Assembly: GCA_040755095.1 (NCBI GenBank)
Contig: JBFMBH010000011.1
Span: 1 to 52,953 of the forward strand
DNA: 52,953 nucleotides
Direction: 5' to 3'
Source of the DNA: Thermodesulfobacteriota bacterium
Lineage (GTDB): Bacteria; Desulfobacterota; Desulfobulbia; Desulfobulbales; JBFMBH01
The position numbers were made by a program, and so were the translations under genes. The notes beneath the pieces were generated by a model. That model saw only the letters and a list, made by a program, of their open reading frames with translations, did not search any database and had not been told where the DNA came from. Positions 36,144-42,981 of the stretch are shown here, one piece after another (the first letter of the stretch is position 1; every line of letters starts with the position of its first letter).

Positions 36144-37145
36144 ATGACCAGCTATCCTGCCTCCTCACCGCCCTATTCCTCCCTGGCCCGCAAGCGGGTG
36201 CTGATCACCGGTGGGGCCGGTTTTCTCGGCAGCCATCTCTGTGAGCGCCTGCTGGCCCGGGGCTGCGAGGTGCTGTGTCTGGACAATTTCTTTACCGGCA
36301 CCAAGGCCAATGTGGAGCATCTGCTCGCCAGCCCCTATTTCGAGATCATCCGCCACGACATCTGCCAGCCGCTCTTTGTCGAGGCGGATGAGATCTACAA
36401 CCTGGCCTGCCCAGCCTCGCCCATCCATTACCAGTACAACCCGGTGCACACCACCAAGACCTCGGTGATGGGCGCCTTGAACATGCTGGGCCTGGCCAAG
36501 CGGGTGCGGGCCCGGATCCTGCAAGCTTCCACCTCCGAGGTGTACGGTGACCCGGCTGTCCACCCCCAGCGGGAGGACTACTGGGGCAACGTCAACCCCA
36601 TCGGCGTCCGCTCCTGCTACGACGAGGGCAAGCGCTGTGCCGAGACCCTTTTCTTCGATTACCGGCGCCAGCATGACCTGACCATCAAGGTGGCCCGCAT
36701 CTTCAACACCTATGGGCCGCGGATGCATCCCCATGATGGCCGGGTGGTGAGCAACTTCATCGTCCAGGCCCTCCAGGGCCAGGACCTCACCGTTTATGGT
36801 GACGGCCGTCAGACCCGCTCCTTCTGCTATGTGGACGATCTGGTGGAGGGCCTCATCCGGCTCATGGCCACGGACCATGCCGTGACCGGCCCGGTCAACC
36901 TGGGCAATCCGGCCGAGTTCACCATTCTGGAATTGGCCGAAAAGGTGCTGGCCATGACCGGCAGCCGGGGGCGGATCGTCTTCCGGCCCCTGCCCAGCGA
37001 CGATCCCCTACAGCGGCGGCCGGACATCAGCCAGGCCCGGGCAGAGCTGGATTGGCAGCCGCAGGTCGATCTCGACCGCGGTCTCGTGCGGACAATCGAC
37101 TACTTCCGCTGCCTGCTGGCCGAAGGAACAGCGACGGTCCCATGA
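36144..37145 (+). CDS. UDP-glucuronate decarboxylase (UDP-xylose synthase)-like epimerase
   Basis: A 333-residue extended SDR enzyme. The NAD motif is [12 protein letters not shown], and the active site contains [10 protein letters not shown] with Y/K in SCYDEGKR. The segment [19 protein letters not shown] is that of UXS, which oxidises and decarboxylates UDP-glucuronate to UDP-xylose. It would supply a pentose for the exopolysaccharide. ATG 36144 has GGGAG upstream. The stop overlaps the next ATG (ATGA). A dTDP-glucose dehydratase is less likely. Confidence 0.85.
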   Translation: MTSYPASSPPYSSLARKRVLITGGAGFLGSHLCERLLARGCEVLCLDNFFTGTKANVEHLLASPYFEIIRHDICQPLFVEADEIYNLACPASPIHYQYNPVHTTKTSVMGALNMLGLAKRVRARILQASTSEVYGDPAVHPQREDYWGNVNPIGVRSCYDEGKRCAETLFFDYRRQHDLTIKVARIFNTYGPRMHPHDGRVVSNFIVQALQGQDLTVYGDGRQTRSFCYVDDLVEGLIRLMATDHAVTGPVNLGNPAEFTILELAEKVLAMTGSRGRIVFRPLPSDDPLQRRPDISQARAELDWQPQVDLDRGLVRTIDYFRCLLAEGTATVP

Positions 37146-38077
37146 ACCATATCGTCTTCGTGATCATGGACAGCTGCCGCCACGACACCTTTGTGGCCGC
37201 GGCCACCCCCAGTGTGGACGCCTTCGCCGCCGCCAACGGCACCGGGGTGGAGAAGCGCTATTCCTACGCCTCCTGGACCTCACCGGCCCATTACGCCTAT
37301 CTCATGGGCATGATGCCCCACACCTCCCCCAGAGGGGTGTTTGCCTCCGAGGTCTACAAGGAGGAGTTCAGCAAGTGGGTGGAGCGGATCGGCCAGGAGG
37401 GCCTGTCCTTCCGGACCTTTGTGCCGGAGCTTTCCCTGCCCAAGGTGTTGAAGGACCTGGGCTATCGCACCGTGGCCCGGGTCTCCATGCCGGTCCTCAA
37501 TCCCATGACCTCCATGGCCGTGCATTTCGATGACTACCGGCTCATGGACAGCCACAACGACTTTGCCGGCATGATCGACGGCCTGGACTTCGGGGGCCCG
37601 GCGCCGGTGTTCTCGTTCCTCAACCTGGGCGAGACCCATTACCCGTACATGCTCCAGGGTGAGGATCTGCCCCACATCTCCGGCGTGCACGGTGTCTTCA
37701 AGCACATGGACGACCTGCTGCGGGACAAGGGCAAGGGGGCGGGACAGCCGGAGGAGAAACGGTTTTTCGATCCCCAGGAGATGGAGCGGCTCCGGCAGCA
37801 GCAGGTGCGCTGTGTGGAATACCTGGACGGCCAGTACCGGCGCCTGTTCGGGAAGGCACCGGAAGGCACCCATATCATCATCACCTCGGACCATGGCGAG
37901 CTCTTCGGCGAGGACGGCTATTTTGGCCATGGACCGGTGATGCACGAGAAGTGCTTCGAAGTGCCGTTTCTGGAAGGCAAGGTGACCGCTGGCCTCAAGG
38001 CGCAGCTGGCGGCCCCCGGCGGTCCGCCTGCCAGGAAGCCCGGCTTTCTGGGCGGGCTGTTTGGCCGTCACTCCTGA
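37142..38077 (+). CDS. sulfatase-like/alkaline phosphatase superfamily protein
   Basis: A 311-residue metal-dependent hydrolase fold. The metal-binding MDSCRHD at residues 9-15 and the C-terminal [17 protein letters not shown] match the sulfatase family (PF00884). The usual formylglycine motif CxPxR is replaced by SWTSPAH, so the nucleophile is probably Thr or Ser. This points to phospho-transfer or a phosphodiesterase, rather than a classic sulfatase. There is no signal peptide, so it is cytoplasmic. It is coupled to the UXS gene by ATGA. The role in the polysaccharide locus is inferred only. Confidence 0.75.
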   Translation: MNHIVFVIMDSCRHDTFVAAATPSVDAFAAANGTGVEKRYSYASWTSPAHYAYLMGMMPHTSPRGVFASEVYKEEFSKWVERIGQEGLSFRTFVPELSLPKVLKDLGYRTVARVSMPVLNPMTSMAVHFDDYRLMDSHNDFAGMIDGLDFGGPAPVFSFLNLGETHYPYMLQGEDLPHISGVHGVFKHMDDLLRDKGKGAGQPEEKRFFDPQEMERLRQQQVRCVEYLDGQYRRLFGKAPEGTHIIITSDHGELFGEDGYFGHGPVMHEKCFEVPFLEGKVTAGLKAQLAAPGGPPARKPGFLGGLFGRHS

Positions 38078-38282
38078 GAGGCCACGCTGGAACGGAGGCG
38101 GGCCGGGGCGGCCGGCGGCAGGCAGCCCTGTTCACCGGGAGCTCGCGGAGGAACAGAGACTGGCATGCCCGCACCCCGGCCGTCCCCCGCTGGGGGAGGG
38201 GGCGCGTGGAGCCAGGGGCGGCGGGGCCGGGCAACGCCTTACTGCAGCGGAGCGAAGACCGGTGGGGGGAACGGTTTCGGCC
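38078..38282. other. non-coding gap at the left edge of the accessory island
   Basis: A 205-base GC-rich gap between the sulfatase-like gene and the first MntA gene. It holds a small hairpin (TCCCCC-GCT-GGGGGA, 38183-38197). No convincing promoter or gene was seen. A similar hairpin motif (CTCCC...GGGAG) occurs in the gap at the other edge of the island. Confidence 0.5.
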
Positions 38283-38702
38283 ATGGCGGATCTGGTTCAG
38301 CTCGGCCGGCAGCTCGCGGAGTACTTTTCCTTCCGGCCGGAGGTGTTGGCGGTCTACGTGTTCGGTTCGGTGGCCGCGGGCCGGGAGCGTCCTGGCAGTG
38401 ACGTGGACATCGCCGTCCTGCTCCAGTCCGCAAGGAACCTGGATCGCAAGGCCCTTCTGGACCAGTGGCTGCCTGACCTTTGCCGGTTGCTGCGGCGGGA
38501 TGTGGACATCCTCGTGCTCAACGACGCCTCGGACGTGGCCCGCATGCAGGTGTTTCGCCGAGGCCGGCTGGTTCTGGCCGTCGATCCCGGCCAGCTGGCC
38601 CGCTTCCGGATGACCAGCCTGGTGCAGTACCTGGATTTTCTGCCCCATCTGAGGCGGATGCAGGCGCGGCTCATGGACAGGTTTGCCAGCCATGGTGGAT
38701 AG
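38283..38702 (+). CDS. mntA: MntA-type nucleotidyltransferase antitoxin (pair 1)
   Basis: A 139-residue minimal nucleotidyltransferase. The catalytic GS-x10-DxD motif is exact (FGSVAAGRERPGSDVDIAV), and the third acidic residue lies in DVDILVLN. In characterised MntA/HepT systems this protein adds AMP to a tyrosine of the HEPN toxin and so neutralises it. ATG 38283 begins the conserved core; the longer frame upstream is noise. The stop lies inside the following hepT gene (11-base overlap), which is the usual coupling. Confidence 0.88.
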   Translation: MADLVQLGRQLAEYFSFRPEVLAVYVFGSVAAGRERPGSDVDIAVLLQSARNLDRKALLDQWLPDLCRLLRRDVDILVLNDASDVARMQVFRRGRLVLAVDPGQLARFRMTSLVQYLDFLPHLRRMQARLMDRFASHGG

Positions 38703-39108
38703 GGATCTCGTCTGCGCCAAGGCCGGAGCCATCGCCCGGCATCTCGACCGGGTCCGCAGCAAGCGGGACGTGCCCCTGGACGTTTTTGTGGCTGACCTGG
38801 ACCGTCAGGAAAGCGTCCTTTTCAACTTGCAAATGGCGGTGCAGGGGTGCATCGACCTGGCAGCCCACCTGGTGAGCGACCTGGATCTTGGGGTGGCCGG
38901 CAGCACGAGTGAGCTCTTCTATCTGTTGGAGCGGGAGGGGATCCTCGATCCGGCCCTCGTGGAGCAGATGGTACGGGCCGTGGGGTTCCGCAACCTGCTG
39001 GTGCACGAATACGCTCGCATCGACCTGGGCCAAGTCCATCGCATTGCCCAGGACGTGGTCGCCACCCTCGAGAGTTTTCTGGCCGTCATTGGCGGGCGTT
39101 GGCTGTGA
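38692..39108 (+). CDS. hepT: HepT-type HEPN toxin (pair 1)
   Basis: A 138-residue all-helical HEPN (DUF86) protein. The RNase/toxin motif R-x4-H-x-Y is intact in RNLLVHEY, including the tyrosine that MntA modifies. HEPN toxins of this group cut RNA when unmodified. It starts inside the mntA gene, giving stoichiometric coupled translation. It ends 18 bases before the broken second pair. Confidence 0.9.
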   Translation: MVDRDLVCAKAGAIARHLDRVRSKRDVPLDVFVADLDRQESVLFNLQMAVQGCIDLAAHLVSDLDLGVAGSTSELFYLLEREGILDPALVEQMVRAVGFRNLLVHEYARIDLGQVHRIAQDVVATLESFLAVIGGRWL

Positions 39109-39126
39109 ACTTCTCGGGGGAGCGGC

Positions 39127-39421
39127 ATGTCTGTCAGCCGAGGTAGCCCAAACGACCTGGGGCACAGAGCACTCCGCACGGCCCTGCGGAGCCCCGGCGT
39201 GCCGGCAAAGCGGGCGGCTCTGGATCTGCCGGCTCTTCAAGGCCATGTGCTGAGGATCTTTCAGCCCTTCGCTCCGGAGCTGATCATCCTTTGTGGCTCC
39301 CCTGGCCCGGGAGGACTGGGACGAGTTCAGTGACGTCGACCTCGTCGTTGTGTGCCAGACGGGCAAACGTTTTCTGGACCGCCTTGGGGCGCTTTATCTG
39401 CGCTGGGATCTGCCATCCTGA
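39127..39421 (+). pseudogene. frameshifted MntA-type nucleotidyltransferase (pair 2)
   Basis: Reading from ATG 39127, the protein runs to ELIILCGS, then goes out of frame. Dropping one C from the CCCC run at 39299-39302 restores GSLAREDWDEFSDVDLVVV, a perfect GS-x10-DxD core, which continues to a stop at 39421. So this is an MNT gene broken by a +1 frameshift and cut short after about 96 codons. The remaining C-terminal part is missing. A sequencing error in the C run cannot be excluded for the frameshift, but it would not explain the short 3' end. Confidence 0.8.
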
Positions 39422-39518
39422 GGCCGGCGGAGCGGATGGCCTCCCTGCGGCAAGTCCTTTCCGCCATGGCCCAGCCGGCCGCGCCTTGTATTGTCCATCA
39501 TGGTCGGGGAGAAACGCC

Positions 39519-39956
39519 ATGCATCGTGCCACCCCTCGTCGTCTTCGCTGTGCCCGTCAGAAGGGCTTTTCCCTCATCGAGCTTCTGGTGGTTATCGTCA
39601 TCCTGGGGATGCTGGCCTCTCTGGTGGGGCCCCGTCTCTTCGGCAAGCTGGGCATGGCCAAGCAGAAGACGGCCAAGACCCAGATCGAGATGCTGATGAC
39701 GGCCCTGGACGCTTACCGGCTGGACGTGGGCAGCTATCCGTCCCAGGGCGAGGGCCTGGAGGCCCTGGTGAGAAACCCGGGCAGTGACCGCTGGACTGGG
39801 CCGTATCTGGCCAAGGATCTGCCCCGGGATCCCTGGGACCGCGGCTACCACTACCAGAACCCCGGCGAGCATGGCGAGGTGGATATCTTTTCCTACGGCA
39901 ACGACGATCGGCCTGGAGGCGATGGCGAGGATGCCGATGTCGGCAGCTGGCAGTGA
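39519..39956 (+). CDS. gspG: type II secretion major pseudopilin GspG (orphan)
   Basis: A 145-residue type IV pilin-like protein. The prepilin peptidase site is K-G16/F17-S-L-I-E21, followed by the hydrophobic helix LLVVIVILGMLASLVGPRL. The C-terminal part has YPSQGEGL, WGY-like RGYHYQNPG, and the calcium-binding GspG end SYGNDDRPGGDGEDADVGSW. A GGGGAG ribosome site precedes ATG 39519. No other gsp gene is nearby. It stands between the two halves of a broken MntA/HEPN pair, which suggests insertion or rearrangement at this point. Confidence 0.9.
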   Translation: MHRATPRRLRCARQKGFSLIELLVVIVILGMLASLVGPRLFGKLGMAKQKTAKTQIEMLMTALDAYRLDVGSYPSQGEGLEALVRNPGSDRWTGPYLAKDLPRDPWDRGYHYQNPGEHGEVDIFSYGNDDRPGGDGEDADVGSWQ

Positions 39957-40100
39957 GTAGGGTATCCCGACGCCTTTCCCGGCGGGGCACCCTTCGAGAT
40001 GATCGGCCGGCAGCAGGCCGAACGGGCTCTGGCTGCAGCTGAGGCGGTCTTCGCCATCGTTTGTGCCCGCCTGGACAAGGATGGGCTCACCCGCAGGTGA
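39957..40100 (+). pseudogene. C-terminal remnant of a HEPN protein (pair 2)
   Basis: Directly after the gspG stop, in the same frame, the reading YPDAFPGGAPFEMIGRQQAERA, given here as YPDAFPGGAPFE then MIGRQQAERALAAAEAV, ends at a stop at 40100. HEPN-domain proteins of the COG2250 type commonly end with a YPDAF...edAeeAl..A pattern. There is no start codon and the N-terminal HEPN helices are gone. With the MNT fragment at 39127-39421 it would have formed a second MNT/HEPN pair. Confidence 0.65.
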
Positions 40101-40168
40101 TCTGAGCGGTCCGCAAGGATGCTCGGAGAGCCGGGTGCGGTGGCAGGGGGAGGGGTACCGGCGCTGGA

Positions 40169-41314
40169 ATGGAACTGCTTGACCGGGTCGAGCGACTGAT
40201 CGCTCAGGCTGAAAACAGCGGCGTCGAATTCAAGTCCGCCGGAGCGCATCCGGACTCGCTGGCCCGCGAACTGGTCGCCTTTGCCAACTCCCAGGGGGGA
40301 ACCATCCTGCTCGGCATCGATGATGCTGGCAGGGTCGAGGGGCTGGATGACTCACGCTCATGGGAGGAGTGGATCGCCAACATCGCGCGCCAGAACGTGG
40401 TGCCACCCCTGTCGCCGACGTACCAGGAGGTGGTCTGGCAGGGGAAGCGTCTGGCGGTCATCGATGTCCCCAAGGGCAAGGAAAGGCCCTACCAGACCAG
40501 CCGTAACCTCTTCCTGGTGCGGGTGGGATCCACGAGCCGGGCGGCATCTCAGGGGGAGCTGATGCGCCTGTTTCAGCAGGCAGGCGTCTTCCATTACGAT
40601 CTGACCGGGGTCGAGAAGACCGGTATCCGGGATCTGAACCTGGCCAAGATCGCGGTCTATTTTCAGCGTTACGACATCGATCTTGCCCAGGAAGAAGACC
40701 CTGCGAGCCTGTTGCGCAACACCGACATCCTCACCGAGACTGGCGAGGCGACGGTGGCCGGCCTTCTGGTCTTTGGCATCCAACCGCAGCGCCACCTGCG
40801 GAACAGCAGCATCAGCTTCGCCCACTATGCCGGTCGCCGGCCGGATGCCGAGCTGGTGGACCGCCAGGTCATCGAAGGGAACCTGGATTACCAGGTGGAT
40901 ACGGCGCTGGCAGTGATCCGGAACAACCTCCGACAGCCCTCGGTCATCGAAGGGGCACAGCGGCGGGAGCTGGAGCCAACCTATCCGGACAAGGTCTTTC
41001 GGGAGCTTCTGGTCAACGCCTGCGTGCACCGCAATTATGCCATTGCCGGCTCCCGGACCCGGGTGCTGCTGTTCGACGACCGGCTGGAGGTCATCAGCCC
41101 GGGTCGGCTGCCCAACACCGTCACCGTCGAAAAGCTTCGCCGGGGGGTTTCCTATGCGGTCAACCCGGTGATCGTCAAGTTCATGGAGAACCTGCGGTAC
41201 ATCGACAAGCTTGGACCTGGCCTGCCCATGGTCTGCCAGGAGGCCGAAAGACGGGGGCGCCAGGTCGCCATGGCCGAGGTGGGCGAGGAGTTCCAGGTGG
41301 TGTTGCCGATGTGA
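40169..41314 (+). CDS. AlbA_2 (schlafen-type) and ATPase C-terminal domain protein
   Basis: A 381-residue protein. The N-terminal AlbA_2/schlafen domain has the conserved E-F-K of ENSGVEFKSA and the GGTILLGIDDAG loop. The C-terminal HATPase_c_4-like region includes FRELLVNACVHRNY and a GPGLPMVCQEAE end. Such proteins are annotated as RecG-like ATP-dependent helicases or transcriptional regulators. They are frequent in mobile and defence islands. The function is unproven. No classical helicase motifs I-VI are present. ATG 40169 has a G-rich segment upstream but poor spacing. Confidence 0.85.
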   Translation: MELLDRVERLIAQAENSGVEFKSAGAHPDSLARELVAFANSQGGTILLGIDDAGRVEGLDDSRSWEEWIANIARQNVVPPLSPTYQEVVWQGKRLAVIDVPKGKERPYQTSRNLFLVRVGSTSRAASQGELMRLFQQAGVFHYDLTGVEKTGIRDLNLAKIAVYFQRYDIDLAQEEDPASLLRNTDILTETGEATVAGLLVFGIQPQRHLRNSSISFAHYAGRRPDAELVDRQVIEGNLDYQVDTALAVIRNNLRQPSVIEGAQRRELEPTYPDKVFRELLVNACVHRNYAIAGSRTRVLLFDDRLEVISPGRLPNTVTVEKLRRGVSYAVNPVIVKFMENLRYIDKLGPGLPMVCQEAERRGRQVAMAEVGEEFQVVLPM

Positions 41315-41335
41315 TGACTCCTGAATCCAAAACGT

Positions 41336-41683
41336 ATGTCTATTCCTGGCTTCGAAATTGCGTCGATCCCGCCGGCGAAGATAGCCGAATACATACTCTC
41401 GTTACGCCATCCGGTCGGGAAAGCGAAGGCCAAGTTTTTCCGTTCTCACGGGTATTCTGACGAAAACACACAGATTTTCGCCGAGGATCTCCGCCGTATC
41501 GCCGCCGTGGGGCGGGTCGTCGAACAGGAGAGCACACCATACGGGATGAAGTATGTCATCGAAGGCTCTATAGTTACCCCGAGAAGCACAACCATCGTGG
41601 TGAGAACCGTCTGGTTCGCCGATCGTGAAGGCGGTCCGCCGCGATTTGTAACCGCTTATTATCCCGGAGGAGAACGAAGATGA
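41336..41683 (+). CDS. DUF6883-type protein (candidate toxin partner)
   Basis: A 115-residue protein. The motifs AEYILSLRHPVGKAKAKFF, YGMKYVIEG and the closing VRTVWF...RFVTAYYPG match the pattern I recognise as DUF6883. Related domains occur at the C-terminus of polymorphic toxins and as stand-alone genes. Its stop overlaps the next start by four bases (ATGA). The DNA here is visibly A/T-richer than the flanks. The toxin role is inferred from architecture and pairing, not from catalytic evidence. Confidence 0.75.
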   Translation: MSIPGFEIASIPPAKIAEYILSLRHPVGKAKAKFFRSHGYSDENTQIFAEDLRRIAAVGRVVEQESTPYGMKYVIEGSIVTPRSTTIVVRTVWFADREGGPPRFVTAYYPGGERR

Positions 41684-41907
41684 TTCAAGAACTGGATACG
41701 GTGGTTTTGGCGCACGATATCGAGGAGCACGGGCTGAGCACTGGCGACATCGGGGCGGTCGTGCTGTCCCATAGCGACGGAGAGGCGTTCGAGGTGGAGT
41801 TCGTGACGGGCGAAGGCCAAACGGTTGCGGTTCTGACTCTCCGAGCACAAGAAATACGACCTATGCAAGCTCACGAAATTCTCCACGCACGTCAACTCGC
41901 GGCATAG
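41680..41907 (+). CDS. DUF4926-type small protein (candidate antitoxin/immunity)
   Basis: A 75-residue protein with LDTVVLAHDIEEHGLSTGDIG and GEAFEVEFVTGEG, the all-beta SH3-like pattern of DUF4926. Proteins of this family are short, and I recall them next to DUF6883 genes. ATG 41680 overlaps the preceding stop, so the two are made together. GGAGGAG precedes the start. Confidence 0.78.
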   Translation: MIQELDTVVLAHDIEEHGLSTGDIGAVVLSHSDGEAFEVEFVTGEGQTVAVLTLRAQEIRPMQAHEILHARQLAA

Positions 41908-41984
41908 CTGTTCGCCCATCGGATATCGGCGTTGCGAAAAACTCGGCCGCGACAGGCACGAAGCCTTGGATGAGGCTATGCGTC

Positions 41985-42413
41985 ATGGGTATTCCAGGGA
42001 AGGCCTACCGTGCGACCCGGGAGGAGAAGACCAGGATCCGTGCCGCCCTTGCCGCGGCCCTGGAGGCGCGGCCGGAGATCCGCTTCGCCTGGTTGCACGG
42101 CTCGTTCCTGGGCGATCTGGCCTTTCACGATATCGACGTCGCGGTCATCACGGCTGGCCGGCCGGACAACCCGTTGCTCCAGGCCGCCCAGCTGGCCGGA
42201 GCCCTCGGCGAGCTGGCCGCTTATCCGGTGGACGTGCGCATCGTCAACGAGGCGCCAGTGTCCTTTCTGTTCTCGGTGATCCGCGGCGAAATCCTCGTGG
42301 ACCGGGACCCGGAGGAGCGCTGCCGTTTTGCGGAGGAGGTGGCCAGGCGCTACCTGGACATCAAGCCGATTTTAGTGCAGGCCACCCGGGAGGCCTTCGG
42401 CCGTGCCCCTTGA
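41985..42413 (+). CDS. mntA: MntA-type nucleotidyltransferase antitoxin (pair 3)
   Basis: A 142-residue minimal nucleotidyltransferase with HGSFLGDLAFHDIDVAV. The spacing is GS-x8-DxD, two residues shorter than the usual GS-x10-DxD. A later acidic residue is in YPVDVRIVN. ATG 41985 has a GAGG about nine bases upstream; ATG 41970 in frame is an alternative. Its 3' end overlaps the HepT gene by 11 bases. It should modify and silence the partner toxin, as in pair 1. Confidence 0.82.
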   Translation: MGIPGKAYRATREEKTRIRAALAAALEARPEIRFAWLHGSFLGDLAFHDIDVAVITAGRPDNPLLQAAQLAGALGELAAYPVDVRIVNEAPVSFLFSVIRGEILVDRDPEERCRFAEEVARRYLDIKPILVQATREAFGRAP

Positions 42414-42819
42414 CCCGGAGCTGGTCCGGACCCGATGCCAGGAGATCACCGACTCCGTTGCCCGCCTGCAACGGATCGGTGTCGAGCCGCTGGAGCGCTT
42501 CCTGGCCGATGCGGATCTTCAGGACATCGCCTGCTACCGGCTGCAGATCGCCATTGAGGCGGCGCTGGCCCTCTGTTACCATGTTGCGGCCCGCCGGCTG
42601 CGTATCGTGCCCGAGGACTATGCCGCCTGCTTTCGCGCTTTGGCTGTCCACGGTCTTCTGCCCGGGGACCTGGCTGAGCGGCTGCAAAGAATGGCGCGGC
42701 TCCGCAACCTCCTGGTGCACATGTACTGGAAGGTGGACTACCGGATGATTCGTGATATCATCCAGCGGCACCTTGGCGATCTGGCGCAGTTCGTGGACCT
42801 GATCGTTGACCTGGGCTGA
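42403..42819 (+). CDS. hepT: HepT-type HEPN toxin (pair 3)
   Basis: A 138-residue HEPN/DUF86 protein starting at GTG 42403 inside the mntA gene. The R-x4-H-x-Y motif is intact (RNLLVHMYW), so the RNase-type active site and modifiable tyrosine are both kept. Overall sequence differs clearly from HepT of pair 1, so the two pairs are not a recent duplication. Confidence 0.88.
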   Translation: MPLDPELVRTRCQEITDSVARLQRIGVEPLERFLADADLQDIACYRLQIAIEAALALCYHVAARRLRIVPEDYAACFRALAVHGLLPGDLAERLQRMARLRNLLVHMYWKVDYRMIRDIIQRHLGDLAQFVDLIVDLG

Positions 42820-42981
42820 GCCTGAGCCCCTGTAGGCCCCCCCTCGGCGCCGGACCCGGGGGGCAGACTCTCTCCCGCTAAGGGAGGGGGCAAAACATCC
42901 CGGCATCGAGTTTGTAGGCCTCCTCCCTCCAGCGGGAGCTGATGTCGGAACGGTTGGACCTGGAACAAGAACACCAACGGA
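42820..42981. other. gap at the right edge of the accessory island
   Basis: A 162-base stretch between hepT and the SLBB export gene. It contains stacked G/C inverted segments (a C-rich run at about 42838 with a G-run at about 42858, and CTCCC-GCTAA-GGGAG at 42872-42886). This may end the hepT transcript or be a repeat remnant. No clear promoter for the large export gene was identified. Confidence 0.5.
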
